64,000 nt of DNA from Aureimonas endophytica (GCF_014642635.1 NZ_BMIQ01000004.1:310001-374000); one strand, 5' to 3'; numbered from the stretch's first letter, positions 54,101-62,510 are shown. Program-made: numbers and translations. The notes: generated by a model not told the origin, from the sequence alone.

Positions 54101-55672
54101 TCAGACTTCGAATTCCCGGTCGAACTTCACCCGTTCCAGGAAGGAGGAATCGTGGCTCACGACGAGAAGCGCGCCGTCGAAGCTTCGTAAGGATTCCTCC
54201 AGGAGTTCGACGGACTCGATGTCGAGATGGTTGGTCGGCTCGTCCAGAATGACGAGCCAGGGTGGTATGGGGCCTGAAAGGGTCGCGGCAAGGCCTGCGC
54301 GCAGACGCTCCCCGCCGGACAGGGTGCCGACGATCCGCGTCGCATCCCGGTTGCGGAAGGCGAACCGGGCGCAGATGCCGTAGGCTTCCTCGTCGCCCGC
54401 GTCCGGGTTCAGGCGACGGATGTTATGGAGAACGGTGCCTTCGGGATCCAGCAAGGCGACATGCTGGTCGAGCATGGCGATGCGCCCTTCCGCGCGGCGC
54501 ACCGTGCCGGCGACGGGCGCCGAGAGGCCGGTGGCAAGGCGCAGGAGCGTCGTCTTGCCGGCGCCGTTCGCTCCCTTCAGCGCGATGCGTTCCGGCCCGT
54601 CGATATGCAGCGTCCACGGACCCAGGCGCCGGCCTCCGAGCTCGGCCACGACGCCCTCCATGGCGAGAACCCTGGCGTTCGAGGGCAGGCCGCTCGACGG
54701 CAGCGTGATCGTCAGCGGCGTCAAGATCTCCACCCGGGACCGAGCCTCATCCGCCTCCGATAGGGCGGCGCCCATCCGCCGGTCGCCGATCGCCTGTGTT
54801 CGCCCGCCGGTATTCTCCGCGCGCTCGGCTCGCGCGTTCAGAAGGAGCTTCGGCTCGGACCCCCTGGCCGCGAAGGCGCGGCCCGCCTTGTCACGTCGCT
54901 CCTTGGCCTCGCGCTGCGCCTGTGCGGCCTGGCGCGCGGCGCGGACGCCCGCATCGGCGCGTTCGAGCTCGGCTCTGGCACGGAGCCGGTCCTCGTCGCG
55001 ACTGGCGGCGAAGGCCGACCAGCCGCCGCCGAAGCTGCGCGCTCCGATCGTCGTCAGTTCGAGGATGCGGTCCATGTCGTCCAGAAGCTCGCGGTCATGG
55101 CTGGCGACGAGAAGGCCCCCGCGCCAAACCCGCACCAGGCTTCGGATCGCGGCGCGGCCGGAGGCGTCGAGATTGTTCGTCGGCTCGTCCAGAAGCCCGA
55201 TGTCCGGGGCCTCGATGAGGAGGCGAGCGATGCCGATGCGCGTCCGCTCGCCGCCCGACAGGGTCCCGAGGGGGCGGTCCAGCGGCAGGTCGGACAGGCC
55301 CGCCTGCGCGAGGGCGGCGCCGAGACGGGCCTCCAGGGTCCAGTCCGCAGCGTCGAGATCGTCCGCAGTGCCGCGTCCGGCGAGAATGCGGCCGAGCGCA
55401 TCCATCCGGCTCGCGACGCCGAGCGCTTCGACCACGCTCCAGTCACTCGGCATGTCCTGCTGGAAAACGCCGACCGATCCGGCTCGGCGAACCGTGCCGG
55501 ACGAGGGCTCCGCAAGGCCGGCGACGATGCGGAGGAGCGTCGACTTGCCGGCGCCGTTGCGGCCGACGAGGCCGACGCGTTCGGCTCCGAGCGAGACGGT
55601 TAGGCCGTGGAAGAGCGGATGGCGGTCAGGCGTCCGGGCGGAAACGGAATCGAGCGTGACAAAGGCGGACAT
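54101..55672 (-). CDS. ABC-F family ATP-binding protein
   Basis: A 523-residue tandem ABC protein with no membrane domain. The first cassette has Walker A GRNGAGKST, signature LSGGERTR and Walker B GLLDEPTNNLD; the linker is Arg/Ala-rich (about 215-270); the second cassette has GANGAGKTT, LSGGERLR and VILDEPTNHLD. ABC-F proteins act on ribosomes in translation or antibiotic resistance, not transport. This one is nearest the Uup/EttA-like housekeeping type but with a short linker. The ATG at 55672 has no clear ribosome-binding site; a TTG at 55699 is a possible alternative. An inverted repeat upstream could form a leader. Confidence 0.9.
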   Translation of the reverse strand: MSAFVTLDSVSARTPDRHPLFHGLTVSLGAERVGLVGRNGAGKSTLLRIVAGLAEPSSGTVRRAGSVGVFQQDMPSDWSVVEALGVASRMDALGRILAGRGTADDLDAADWTLEARLGAALAQAGLSDLPLDRPLGTLSGGERTRIGIARLLIEAPDIGLLDEPTNNLDASGRAAIRSLVRVWRGGLLVASHDRELLDDMDRILELTTIGARSFGGGWSAFAASRDEDRLRARAELERADAGVRAARQAAQAQREAKERRDKAGRAFAARGSEPKLLLNARAERAENTGGRTQAIGDRRMGAALSEADEARSRVEILTPLTITLPSSGLPSNARVLAMEGVVAELGGRRLGPWTLHIDGPERIALKGANGAGKTTLLRLATGLSAPVAGTVRRAEGRIAMLDQHVALLDPEGTVLHNIRRLNPDAGDEEAYGICARFAFRNRDATRIVGTLSGGERLRAGLAATLSGPIPPWLVILDEPTNHLDIESVELLEESLRSFDGALLVVSHDSSFLERVKFDREFEV

Positions 55673-55734
55673 GAGGAACCGTGGCAGGAGACGAGACAAG
55701 GCGGATCGCGTTGCTCATCCGGTTGTTCACGGCT

Positions 55735-55757
55735 GCACTCCCTTCACGGTTGAGTGC
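55735..55757. promoter_or_regulatory. Inverted repeat in the ABC-F leader
   Basis: GCACTC-N11-GAGTGC lies 63-85 nt before the ABC-F start. It resembles half of a CIRCE element but the spacer is 11 nt and the flanking TTA/TAA are missing. It may be an operator or a hairpin in the leader transcript. Confidence 0.35.
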
Positions 55758-55962
55758 CAGTATAAAGCGGCAGCATTCTTCATGCAACCGTTGGTTCGTC
55801 TTCCCGCGCTGGGCAGGAGGCCCTGAGCGTCCGGGAAAGGACGAACCCTGCCGATCGACATGTTCGATCGATGCCGCCGATCCGTCCGGCCACGGCGCCT
55901 TTCCGCCTGTCGGACTCCCTCATCCTGTCCGCCGCATTCGCGGGCGTTCGGCGCCTTCCGGC

Positions 55963-56136
55963 TCAGAACAGCGCGACGATCGCTTGGACCAGCGACGCGC
56001 CGCCGATCGGCGCGATCAGCGACAGGATGACACCGAGGACGACGAGGCGCAGGAGCATGCGCTCCTCGCGCGCCGAGATCGTCGGCTTGCGGTCCGGCGG
56101 CCCTCCCGGCGGCTCCCATTCCCGTTCGAGAAACAT
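55963..56136 (-). CDS. Small single-helix membrane protein
   Basis: A 57-residue protein not long enough to be noticed in ordinary ORF lists. It starts MFLEREWEPPGG, has a basic/charged linker (DRKPTISAREERM) and one transmembrane helix LLRLVVLGVILSLIAPIGG near residues 27-45, ending VQAIVALF. A clear GAGGAAG ribosome-binding site precedes the ATG at 56136. No family recognised; codon use matches the window. Confidence 0.6.
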   Translation of the reverse strand: MFLEREWEPPGGPPDRKPTISAREERMLLRLVVLGVILSLIAPIGGASLVQAIVALF

Positions 56137-56310
56137 CGGCTTCCTCGCTGCGGCGGTCCTGAATGCCGCGACTATAGCGGCAAAGGACGGCGCGACAGCT
56201 GCGACGAAGCGACCGCCCCTGGGCCTTGCACGAGAGCGCCCGGCACGGATACGGGCCCGGCGGCTGTCGCATGCCGAACCGATTAACGTCTTGCGCCGAC
56301 AGGATGAATT

Positions 56311-56336
56311 GGAACTCGCGGCCGGGTTCGGGTGTT
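56311..56336 (+). promoter_or_regulatory. Candidate EcfG-type promoter of 98-residue secreted protein
   Basis: GGAAC at 56311 followed after 17 nt by TGTT (one mismatch to CGTT) ends 31 nt before the ATG at 56367. Weaker than the copy at 58460 but well positioned. Confidence 0.35.
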
Positions 56337-56366
56337 CACGGGCAAATCAAGTCCGAGTGAGGCACC

Positions 56367-56663
56367 ATGCGTAAGATGATCATCGCCTTGGCCGCGCTGC
56401 TGGCCGCTCCCGTCCTGGCCGGCGCGCCCGCCGCCCAGGCCGAAACCCTCATCATTTCCAACGACCGCTATGACGGCCCGCGTCATGTCGAGCGCCGCTG
56501 GCACGACGACCGGTACGATCGCGACTGGCGGCATCGCCGTCCCGACCGCGTGACCGAGCGGCGCTATCTGGACGACCGCCGCGATCGCGGCTGCATGACG
56601 CGGAAGGTAATCCGCTTCGTCGACGGCGAGCGGGTGGTCCGCACCACGCGCGTCTGCCGCTGA
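56367..56663 (+). CDS. Secreted small basic protein
   Basis: A 98-residue protein with signal peptide 1-25 (cleavage near AAQAE). The mature part is Arg/Asp/Tyr-rich with repeated DRYD/DRxW-like elements (NDRYDG, HDDRYDRDW) and a disulfide-capable Cys pair (RGCMTRK and the C-terminal VCR). Similar Arg-rich periplasmic proteins are common in Hyphomicrobiales; function unknown. It ends before a strong terminator. Confidence 0.75.
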   Translation: MRKMIIALAALLAAPVLAGAPAAQAETLIISNDRYDGPRHVERRWHDDRYDRDWRHRRPDRVTERRYLDDRRDRGCMTRKVIRFVDGERVVRTTRVCR

Positions 56664-56708
56664 CCGTTCCACGCCTCGTTGCGGCGCATCCGGCCGCATC
56701 GAAACCTG

Positions 56709-56740
56709 AAAAGGCCCGCCGACCGATCGGCGGGCCTTTT
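56709..56740. terminator. Strong intrinsic terminator
   Basis: AAAAGGCCCGCCGA and TCGGCGGGCCTTTT form a perfect 14-bp arm pair with a short loop (CCGA). The flanking A and T runs allow it to act in both directions. It ends the secreted-protein transcript at 56663. Confidence 0.9.
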
Positions 56741-57005
56741 GCGTCGTCGCTCCACGGATCGGGCGACGAAGTCGTGGACGGCCTCTCCCGGAGGCGCGGC
56801 GGGAGCGTTCGAGGCCGCATCGTTCCGGAGCCATGACCGGGACTGCCGGTTCCGCATGTTGTCAGGCCGGTTGACCTTGCGTTAGCATGCCGTTCTTCCG
56901 CAGCGACGAAGCGACACGCCAGCCTCTTTCGAATCTCTCGCCGATCCTCTTCGCGCGCGGTCGATGCCATCCGCTTTTTCTCTTAATCCAAGGAGGAGCC
57001 AGAGC

Positions 57006-57521
57006 ATGACAAGCTATCGCGAGGCGGCGATGCGGCAGTCCGAAGCCGTCGGCACCAGGATCGTCACGGCGACGGAACTCGATATGACGGAGGACCATCC
57101 GCTGCGGTCGAAGCGCTATGTTCCGCTTTTGCCGAACTGGTGCGTCTGCGTGACGGAACCCTGCCGCTGCGAGACGCCGGACGGGCCGATCGTCTGGGTG
57201 CCGCAGGATGCCATCCGCAGCCGCGAGGCGACGGGGCGGAGCAATCGAAGCGGCGAGCCGCTCCAGGATTTCCATCTGGAGGATGGCGCGACGCTCATCT
57301 CGGAAGCCTTCATCCGGGTGCGGGCCGACCATCTGCCGCTGTTGCGGCGGGCAGGCGGCTCGCGGCGGGCGGAGGGCGGCGAACGGCCGGCGGCGCGGGC
57401 GCCCGGCTTCACCTATGCCGGCCAGCACTGCCATGACGAAATCCTCTATGACAGCTGGATGGAAACCGATGCCTCGGACAACCAGACCTATCACTGCGTT
57501 CCCATAGGCTCCTGCGTCTGA
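57006..57521 (+). CDS. Hypothetical protein with CxC motifs
   Basis: A 171-residue soluble protein. ATG 57006 is supported by AGGAGG 9 nt upstream. A cluster NWCVCVTEPCRCETPDG (about residues 44-60) gives two CxC motifs, and further cysteines appear in QHCHDE, YHCVPIGSCV at the C-terminus: eight in total. This suggests a metal-binding or disulfide-rich cytoplasmic protein. An Arg-rich low-complexity linker lies around 115-135. No family recognised. Confidence 0.7.
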   Translation: MTSYREAAMRQSEAVGTRIVTATELDMTEDHPLRSKRYVPLLPNWCVCVTEPCRCETPDGPIVWVPQDAIRSREATGRSNRSGEPLQDFHLEDGATLISEAFIRVRADHLPLLRRAGGSRRAEGGERPAARAPGFTYAGQHCHDEILYDSWMETDASDNQTYHCVPIGSCV

Positions 57522-57556
57522 ACGGCGCATCCCCGCGCGGATCCTCGGCCAGGGCC

Positions 57557-57583
57557 GGCGGGCGGCGGGAGCACCCGCCCGCC
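57557..57583. terminator. GC hairpin downstream of the CxC protein
   Basis: GGCGGGCGG and CCGCCCGCC form a 9-bp stem with a 9-nt loop, 36 nt after the stop codon. There is no T-run, so efficiency is uncertain. Confidence 0.45.
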
Positions 57584-57658
57584 TTCGCGTGGTGGAACGG
57601 CGCTTGCGCCTTCCGCCGGACGCCTTGCCGCCGCGCCACGGGGCGATAGCTCCGCGCC

Positions 57659-57916
57659 ATGAAGATGCGCCGCAAGTCGGATCTGCCCGAGAAGCCCTGC
57701 CGCCAATGCGGCCGGCCCATGGTCTGGCGCAAGGCCTGGGCGAAGACCTGGGACGAGGTCGCCTATTGTTCCGACCGCTGCCGCGCGGAAGCGGCGAAAG
57801 ACCGATCCGCCCGCCGCCGGAACGCCGTCCGGCCCGGCGACGACCCGGCAGGGCCTCGCGAGGCGGCGACGGACGACCGGACGCGGCCGCGCCGTTCCGT
57901 CCCTATCCTGGAATGA
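57659..57916 (+). CDS. DUF2256 family zinc-finger-like protein
   Basis: An 85-residue protein. The DUF2256 core is KSDLPEKPCRQCGRPMVWRKAW then WDEVAYCSDRC, with two CxxC/CxxxC metal knuckles. The family is found next to photolyase or DUF3429-type genes, but no such neighbour is here. The C-terminal 35 residues are low complexity and may be shortened or replaced sequence. It is convergent with an epimerase remnant, which begins right after its stop. Confidence 0.85.
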   Translation: MKMRRKSDLPEKPCRQCGRPMVWRKAWAKTWDEVAYCSDRCRAEAAKDRSARRRNAVRPGDDPAGPREAATDDRTRPRRSVPILE

Positions 57917-58150
57917 TCCCATTGGCGCGGAACCACGCCACTTTGTCGCGAAGCGTGTCTTCCACCGGACGGAAGCGCGGGCCGAGTTCGAGCCCGCGCC
58001 CGGCCGGCTTGCAATGCACCAGTCCCCCGTGACGACGATGTGCGCCATCGTCCCGTCGAGGAGTAGGGGCCTGCCCGTCCGCCGGGCATAGGCTTCCTGT
58101 TCGCTGGCGAGGACGTCGGTCAGCGCCAGCGAAATCTGCTCGTGAGGCAC
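57903..58150 (-). pseudogene. C-terminal remnant of NAD-dependent epimerase/reductase
   Basis: On the minus strand two frames together give a familiar epimerase/dihydroflavonol-reductase ending. The first frame has ALTDVLASEQEAYARRTGRPL and TMAHIV; after a frameshift near 58015-58025 the second has LELGPRFRPVEDTLRD and VAWFRANGIIPG followed by a stop at 57903. The N-terminal Rossmann part is missing. It is therefore a 5'-deleted, frameshifted pseudogene. The exact family cannot be fixed. Confidence 0.45.
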
Positions 58151-58268
58151 CAGTCCCCTCTAGCTGCGGCAGGAGATTCGGAACGCTCTCCGAGCGTGCA
58201 GCTGCGGCGCGACAAGAATCCGGAGAGATTACTGGCTCTCGAAAGAAGAGACCGCGATCGGGCGGCGG

Positions 58269-58418
58269 TCAGATCCGGCGCCGGCCCGAGATGATCTGGA
58301 AGATCACGACGATCACCGCGATCACGAGGAGGAGGTGGATCAGCCCGCCGGCGACGTGGAACACGAACCCGCCGAGTATCCAAAGCACGAACAGGATGAT
58401 GGCAATCGTCCACAACAT
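58269..58418 (-). CDS. Lmo0937-family small membrane protein
   Basis: A 49-residue protein, MLWTIAIILFVLWILGG, then HVAGGLIHLLLVIAVIVVIF, ending SGRRRI. This two-helix layout with LGxxxFHVAGGLIHLLLVIAVIV is the lmo0937/DUF5670 family, typical stress-responsive miniproteins. The ATG at 58418 has AGAGAGACG upstream. A perfect GGAAC-N16-CGTT promoter lies about 42 nt upstream, so it is likely under the general stress sigma factor EcfG. Confidence 0.85.
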   Translation of the reverse strand: MLWTIAIILFVLWILGGFVFHVAGGLIHLLLVIAVIVVIFQIISGRRRI

Positions 58419-58459
58419 GGAAGCGTCTCTCTCTTCGCCGCTCGTCGGCGGCTACAAAG

Positions 58460-58484
58460 AACGACAGGCTGCCTCGGGCGTTCC
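58460..58484 (-). promoter_or_regulatory. EcfG-type general stress promoter
   Basis: On the minus strand GGAAC (58484-58480) and CGTT (58463-58460) are separated by exactly 16 nt, matching the alphaproteobacterial EcfG consensus. It lies 42 nt before the start codon of the Lmo0937-family gene. Confidence 0.75.
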
Positions 58485-58857
58485 CTGGCCTCGCCACGGA
58501 TGATGAACGCCGCTCGGCCTTCGCCTTTTCTGCTGCCTTGGAAGAAGACCGCGACCCGCGCTGAAGTGCCGTTCGGGATCGGTGGAGGAACCGTAAGGCG
58601 TCGGCGGCTGCCGGAGGGCGAAGATAGATGGGGCGTCGCAAAGAAGGCCTTGGGCTCGAAACCCGAAGAATCAGCAAAACGATGGAGTCAGGCCTGGGCA
58701 ATGGCGGAGAGAGCGTCCGCCCAACTGACGCCCTTCCCCATTTCTGGGCGTCTCTGGAAGGCCGGTGGCGCGGGCGAGTTCTTTCTCTGTTCGTGTCTGA
58801 TCGTCCGCCATGATGCGCTATCATCCCCACTTCAAACTGGGGAGAAAGTGGGGATGG
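58485..58857. other. Island boundary region with inverted repeat before integrase
   Basis: No credible gene is seen in these 373 bp. ATCCCCACTT (58823-58832) and AAGTGGGGAT (58846-58855) form a perfect 10-bp dyad, and a further near-copy AAACTGGGG (58834-58842) lies in its loop. Repeats of this CCCCACTT type just before a DUF4102-type integrase may be excision or recombination-directionality sites, or integrase operator sites. No tRNA gene or direct repeat was found here. Confidence 0.4.
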
Positions 58858-59694
58858 ATGGCGCGCGGAACCGGTAAGCTCACCGACACCGGCATCAAGT
58901 CCAATCCCCTCAAGACCGGACGGCATTCGGACGGCGGTGGCCTCCATGTCATCATCCTGGCGGAACGAGAAGCACCGGGCGCAGTGGAAGAAGACGCTGG
59001 AGGTTATGCAAATCCGATCCGCGAAAAGCGCGTCTCGTCGATTGATGCGAACGATGTGCTGAAGGTGCTCAATCCAATCTGGGCCAAGAAGGCGGAAACG
59101 GCGTCGCGCCTGCGCGGCCGCATCGAAAATGTCCTCGACTTCGCCAAGGCCAAAGGCTGGCGCACGGGCATAGAACCCGGCGCTCTGGCGCGGCCATCTC
59201 AAGAACGTCCTGCCGGCTCGCCAGAAGCTTGCGCGCGGCCATCACGCGGCGATGCCCTACGATCGACGCGCATGAAGGCTGCGAAGGAACATCGCGTTCC
59301 GCTATGCAACCGGGCTGTTGAGATCCTGCGCGAGCTGCATGAGGTGCGGACTGGCAACCTCGTCTTTCCAAGCATGCACCGTGATAAGGCCGCTTCCGGC
59401 AAAGCAGCAGAGAAGCCGCGGTCGGTTATGGCGATGGACATGCTGCTTCGGCGGATGAAGCAGAACGTGACGGTTCACGGCTTCCGCTCAGCGTTCCGAG
59501 ATTGGGCAGGAGAGGAGACGAGTTTTCCGCGTGAAGTAGCCGAACAGGCGCTCGCCCATCACGTGGGCGATGCCGTCGAGCGTGCATATCGGCGCGGCGA
59601 TGCGCTGGAGAAGCGCCGGCAGCTCATGGAGACATGGGCGACTTATTTGGCGATGAGTGAGGAAGGGGAGACGGTGCAGCTGCGAATGGATTGA
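58858..59694 (+). pseudogene. Decayed tyrosine integrase (DUF4102 type)
   Basis: The open frame looks complete (278 residues) but is a patchwork of a roughly 400-residue integrase. The N-terminus MARGTGKLT...GRHSDGGGL is in frame. Then a deletion and a frame change: RNEKHRAQWKKTLE is found in another frame (58961-59001), and a one-base loss returns to YANPI. WRTG is followed by a second shift where NPALWRGHLKNVLPARQK is read in another frame, then a deletion to MKAAKEHRVPL removes the segment with the first catalytic Arg. HGFRSAFRDWA, HHVGDAVE and Tyr in RAYRRGD remain. It is almost certainly inactive. Confidence 0.8.
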
Positions 59695-59817
59695 AGCTAT
59701 TTCGCGATGGGAATGAGCATGGCACCAGGACGCATTTTCGGCATTCTCGACTGTTGATCGGGGCTGCACCCCAAGCTGATCCAGGATGCAGCCATTAGTT
59801 CTCGAAAGGAATGTAGC

Positions 59818-60939
59818 TTAGTTCGTCCCGAACGCCGCCTTCAGGTTCTTGATCGCAACGTCTTCGGCCTGCTTCGCTTTTGCGACAACCTTGCCCATGC
59901 CGAAGAACTCGTGGGTAACGCCATCATAGTTTTGTGCATCAACCTGAACGCCAGCCTGTTTCAACTTGTCGGTCAGTGCCAAACCCTCTGACTGCAGAGG
60001 ATCGATCTGAGCTGTGATCACCGTTGTCGGAGACAATCCCTTGAGATCGGCCTTGCCGACGATGTCGAGGCGCGGGTCCTGCATATCGGCCGGCGAGTTG
60101 GTCAGGTTCTGATAGAACCAGGCCATCATCGGCTTGTTGAGCGGTGCGACCTTGGCGCTGTCCGCCATCTTATAGGATTGCGTGTCGAGATCGGTGCCAG
60201 CCATCGGATAGACGATGACCTGATAGACCGGCTTCGTCAGGTTCTGGTCGCGGGCTGCGATCGCGACATTGGTTGCGAGGTTGCCGCCAGCGCTCTCGCC
60301 AACAAGCGCGATCTTCTGAGGATCGCCGCCGATCTCGTTCGCATGCTGCGCGACCCACTTATACGCCGCCACGGCATCATCGTGCGCTGCCGGAAACTTA
60401 TGCTCCGGCGCCTTGCTGTACTCGACGGAGACGACGACGGCATTCACTTCCTTCGCCAGCATCTCGCTACTGGCGGCATAGGTCGCATTGTTCGCGATGA
60501 CGAACCCACCACCGTGGAAATAGACGATGACCGGGAGGTTGCCGGATGCTTTGGCCGGCTTGAAGACGGTGGCGACAATCTTTTCCTTGGCTCCGTCCAC
60601 GAGGATGTTCTTCGACATGACGGCCGGATCGGGTAGCGTGCTCTTACCCTGCTCGCGCAAGACCTGCATCGCGCCATCGGCGGCTGTCGGTTGCTGACGA
60701 GCCTCCGCCGCCTGAAGGTCGGGCAGAGGTTTCGGGTCCATGGCGACTTGCGCGTCGACAACATGCTTCATGTCGGCGTCGGCCTCCGCCAATGGATTGC
60801 CGGTCACAGAGCGAACGGCGTTCTGCACCTTATCGGTAACGGTCTCCTTCGCGTTGTTCTGCTGGGTTTCCTGAGCCAGGGCAGAGCCGGAGACGAGCAA
60901 TAGGGAGGCGACGGAGAGACGGAGGAATGCACGCGTCAT
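59818..60939 (-). CDS. Secreted HSL-family alpha/beta hydrolase
   Basis: A 373-residue periplasmic or exported esterase. Signal peptide 1-22 (ALAQE). The hormone-sensitive-lipase signature HGGG is at 142-145, nucleophile Ser216 in GESAGG, Asp313 (DPLQSEG) and His343 (VTHEFFG). An N-terminal linker of about 90 residues is helical and polar. Codon use is noticeably less GC-rich than in the first 58 kb. It is 53 nt downstream of a DUF4142 gene on the same strand, probably one transcript. Substrate unknown (short-chain esters are usual). Confidence 0.92.
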   Translation of the reverse strand: MTRAFLRLSVASLLLVSGSALAQETQQNNAKETVTDKVQNAVRSVTGNPLAEADADMKHVVDAQVAMDPKPLPDLQAAEARQQPTAADGAMQVLREQGKSTLPDPAVMSKNILVDGAKEKIVATVFKPAKASGNLPVIVYFHGGGFVIANNATYAASSEMLAKEVNAVVVSVEYSKAPEHKFPAAHDDAVAAYKWVAQHANEIGGDPQKIALVGESAGGNLATNVAIAARDQNLTKPVYQVIVYPMAGTDLDTQSYKMADSAKVAPLNKPMMAWFYQNLTNSPADMQDPRLDIVGKADLKGLSPTTVITAQIDPLQSEGLALTDKLKQAGVQVDAQNYDGVTHEFFGMGKVVAKAKQAEDVAIKNLKAAFGTN

Positions 60940-60992
60940 GACGATGTCCTTGAATGGGGCTGCTCGATCGAAGGGCGGGAAAGGCGGCACGC

Positions 60993-61481
60993 CTACATCG
61001 CCTCGATCATGGCCTTGTGCTGCTTGACCTTCGGGAGAACGGCGTCGACCCAGTCGCCAAGCGCGTCGTCATGGCCGTTCTGATCGTAGTCGGACAGAAG
61101 GCTGACGGTCTCGTTATGCGACGCGATCTGATCGGCCTTGTAGACCTTGTCGAAGTCCGCGCCCTGGAATGTCTTCAAGTTGTCGAGCTTCGCTTGATGC
61201 GCCTCGTCCAGCTTCGTCTCGGCCTTGGTCTTCGAGTTGGCGGTGGCCTGCTGCAGCTTCTTCAGAGCGTCTTCGTGATCGGCAATCATCTGATGCGCGA
61301 ATTTCTTCACATTCGCATCGGAAGCGCGCTCCAGCGCCAGTTTTCCCTCTTCGATCTCGAATGTGTTTCCAGCAGACGCCTTCTGGATGAACTCGTTGTC
61401 CGTGACCGATGCCATCTGAGCTGCGCCGACCGACATCATCGCTGCCGTAATGACGACAGCGCCCAAGATTTGGGATTTCAT
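60993..61481 (-). CDS. DUF4142 domain protein
   Basis: A 162-residue exported protein. N-terminal signal-like helix (MKSQILGAVVITAAMMSVGA), then the ferritin-like DUF4142 bundle: DNEFIQKASAGNTFEIEEGKLAL, VKKFAHQMIADHEDALKKL, and VYKADQIASHNETVSLL. The His and Glu positions are those conserved in the family, though metal binding is unproven. The ATG at 61481 has GGAGAAG upstream. Co-transcribed with the esterase. Confidence 0.9.
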   Translation of the reverse strand: MKSQILGAVVITAAMMSVGAAQMASVTDNEFIQKASAGNTFEIEEGKLALERASDANVKKFAHQMIADHEDALKKLQQATANSKTKAETKLDEAHQAKLDNLKTFQGADFDKVYKADQIASHNETVSLLSDYDQNGHDDALGDWVDAVLPKVKQHKAMIEAM

Positions 61482-61821
61482 GGGAAGCTTCTCCGTTGGC
61501 CACAGGAAGCAGCGCGAAGTGCCGTCGTTCCTACAGAATTGTGTTGCCGTCTGCCGATTGGCGAACACTAAGTTTTCTGATGGCTATCGGGGATAGGCCA
61601 TTCTTGCCCAAGCGGGCTGGAGCGACTGCCAACCATGAGCTATCGGTGGATAATTGTTCATCTGACCGTAATGTATGACACCAGGCGAGTTCCCGGTTGC
61701 CCTTCGTTGCGGCCGGCCGCCTCGCTCATAGCCGCCGACGTAATGCCTATGTCTGCGCCCCTTGCCTACCCGCTCAGGAGCGTAGGTTCCTGCACGCGGA
61801 TATCTCCACGGGAGGCAGTTG
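61482..61821. other. Intergenic region, divergent promoters
   Basis: A 340-bp gap between divergent genes, with lower GC than the rest of the window. A partial GGAAC-N16-GCTT on the minus strand before the DUF4142 gene is too weak to call an EcfG promoter. No gene or strong repeat seen. Confidence 0.35.
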
Positions 61822-62025
61822 ATGGCCCAAGACGACACGACGAGCAGTTGGGAGAAGCGAGCGGCGGCGATGCGCGGCCGAGATCTCACGGCGGATGAGA
61901 AAGCGGCTGTCGGAGAGGCGATATTGCAGGGCTCCGTTCATCCCGGCGTCGATGCCCGGGCGAAGAAGCGGATCATCCGCAAGGCGATCGACAGCGTCAG
62001 GCCTCGGATCGGGGCACGCTCGTAG
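61822..62025 (+). CDS. Small hypothetical protein
   Basis: A 67-residue soluble, charged protein (starts MAQDDTTSSWEKRAAAMRGRDLTADEK). ATG 61822 has GGGAGGC upstream. The second half HPGVDARAKKRIIRKAIDSVRPR is basic and helical. No family recognised. It is isolated between DUF4142 and hicB. Confidence 0.55.
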   Translation: MAQDDTTSSWEKRAAAMRGRDLTADEKAAVGEAILQGSVHPGVDARAKKRIIRKAIDSVRPRIGARS

Positions 62026-62107
62026 GACTGGCTGGGCAGGCATCGCGCCATCCATTGTGCCGCCTGGCTACAAAGCGGCTATGTCGTCCGATCTAAGTGA
62101 GCGGACT

Positions 62108-62506
62108 TCACGCCGCGTCTTGCATCGCTCGCTTTGCAGATAGCGCAAGGAAGCCGGATCGCGTCATACCGGCCTGTTCAGCGTAGGCATCGATCCGCTC
62201 AAGCTCGTCCTCCGGCAGCGTGATGTTGACCCGTACGATCTTGCGCGCCTTTGCCGGCGCTTCCACGAGGATGGCAACACCGTCCCGGTTTTCCGCATCG
62301 GCCATGACAGCTTCCAGCGATGACGGCTCGGGGATGGCCTCGCCATCTGCAGCCATTCCCGCCAAATGCAGCGCCAATGCTTCGGCCGCCATGGCGCGCG
62401 CCTCGTCCAAATCCCTTCCGGCCGTCACGCATCCCGGCAAATCTGGAAACGACACTCCGTAATCGCTGACGGCATCCTTGTGGATCAGTGCGATATAGCT
62501 GGCCAT
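62108..62506 (-). CDS. hicB: HicB-family antitoxin
   Basis: A 132-residue antitoxin. The partial RNase-H-like HicB core is ALIHKDAVSDYGVSFPDLPGCVTAGRDLDEARAMAAEALALHL; the C-terminal ribbon-helix-helix is VRVNITLPEDELERIDAYAEQAGMTRSGFLALSAKRAM. Intact. It lies 4 nt downstream of a hicA gene that carries a frameshift, so the antitoxin may be an orphan and may act only as a DNA-binding protein. Confidence 0.93.
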   Translation of the reverse strand: MASYIALIHKDAVSDYGVSFPDLPGCVTAGRDLDEARAMAAEALALHLAGMAADGEAIPEPSSLEAVMADAENRDGVAILVEAPAKARKIVRVNITLPEDELERIDAYAEQAGMTRSGFLALSAKRAMQDAA

Positions 62507-62510
62507 CGGA

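Noticed and set aside
55735-55757. CIRCE element before the ABC-F gene
   Set aside because: Spacer is 11 instead of 9 nt and the outer TTA/TAA bases are absent; kept only as an unnamed dyad.
58858-59694. Functional integrase
   Set aside because: The frame is open, but family segments are found in other frames and the first catalytic Arg region is deleted.
61500-61530. EcfG promoter before the DUF4142 gene
   Set aside because: GGAAC-N16-GCTT has two mismatches in the -10 element.
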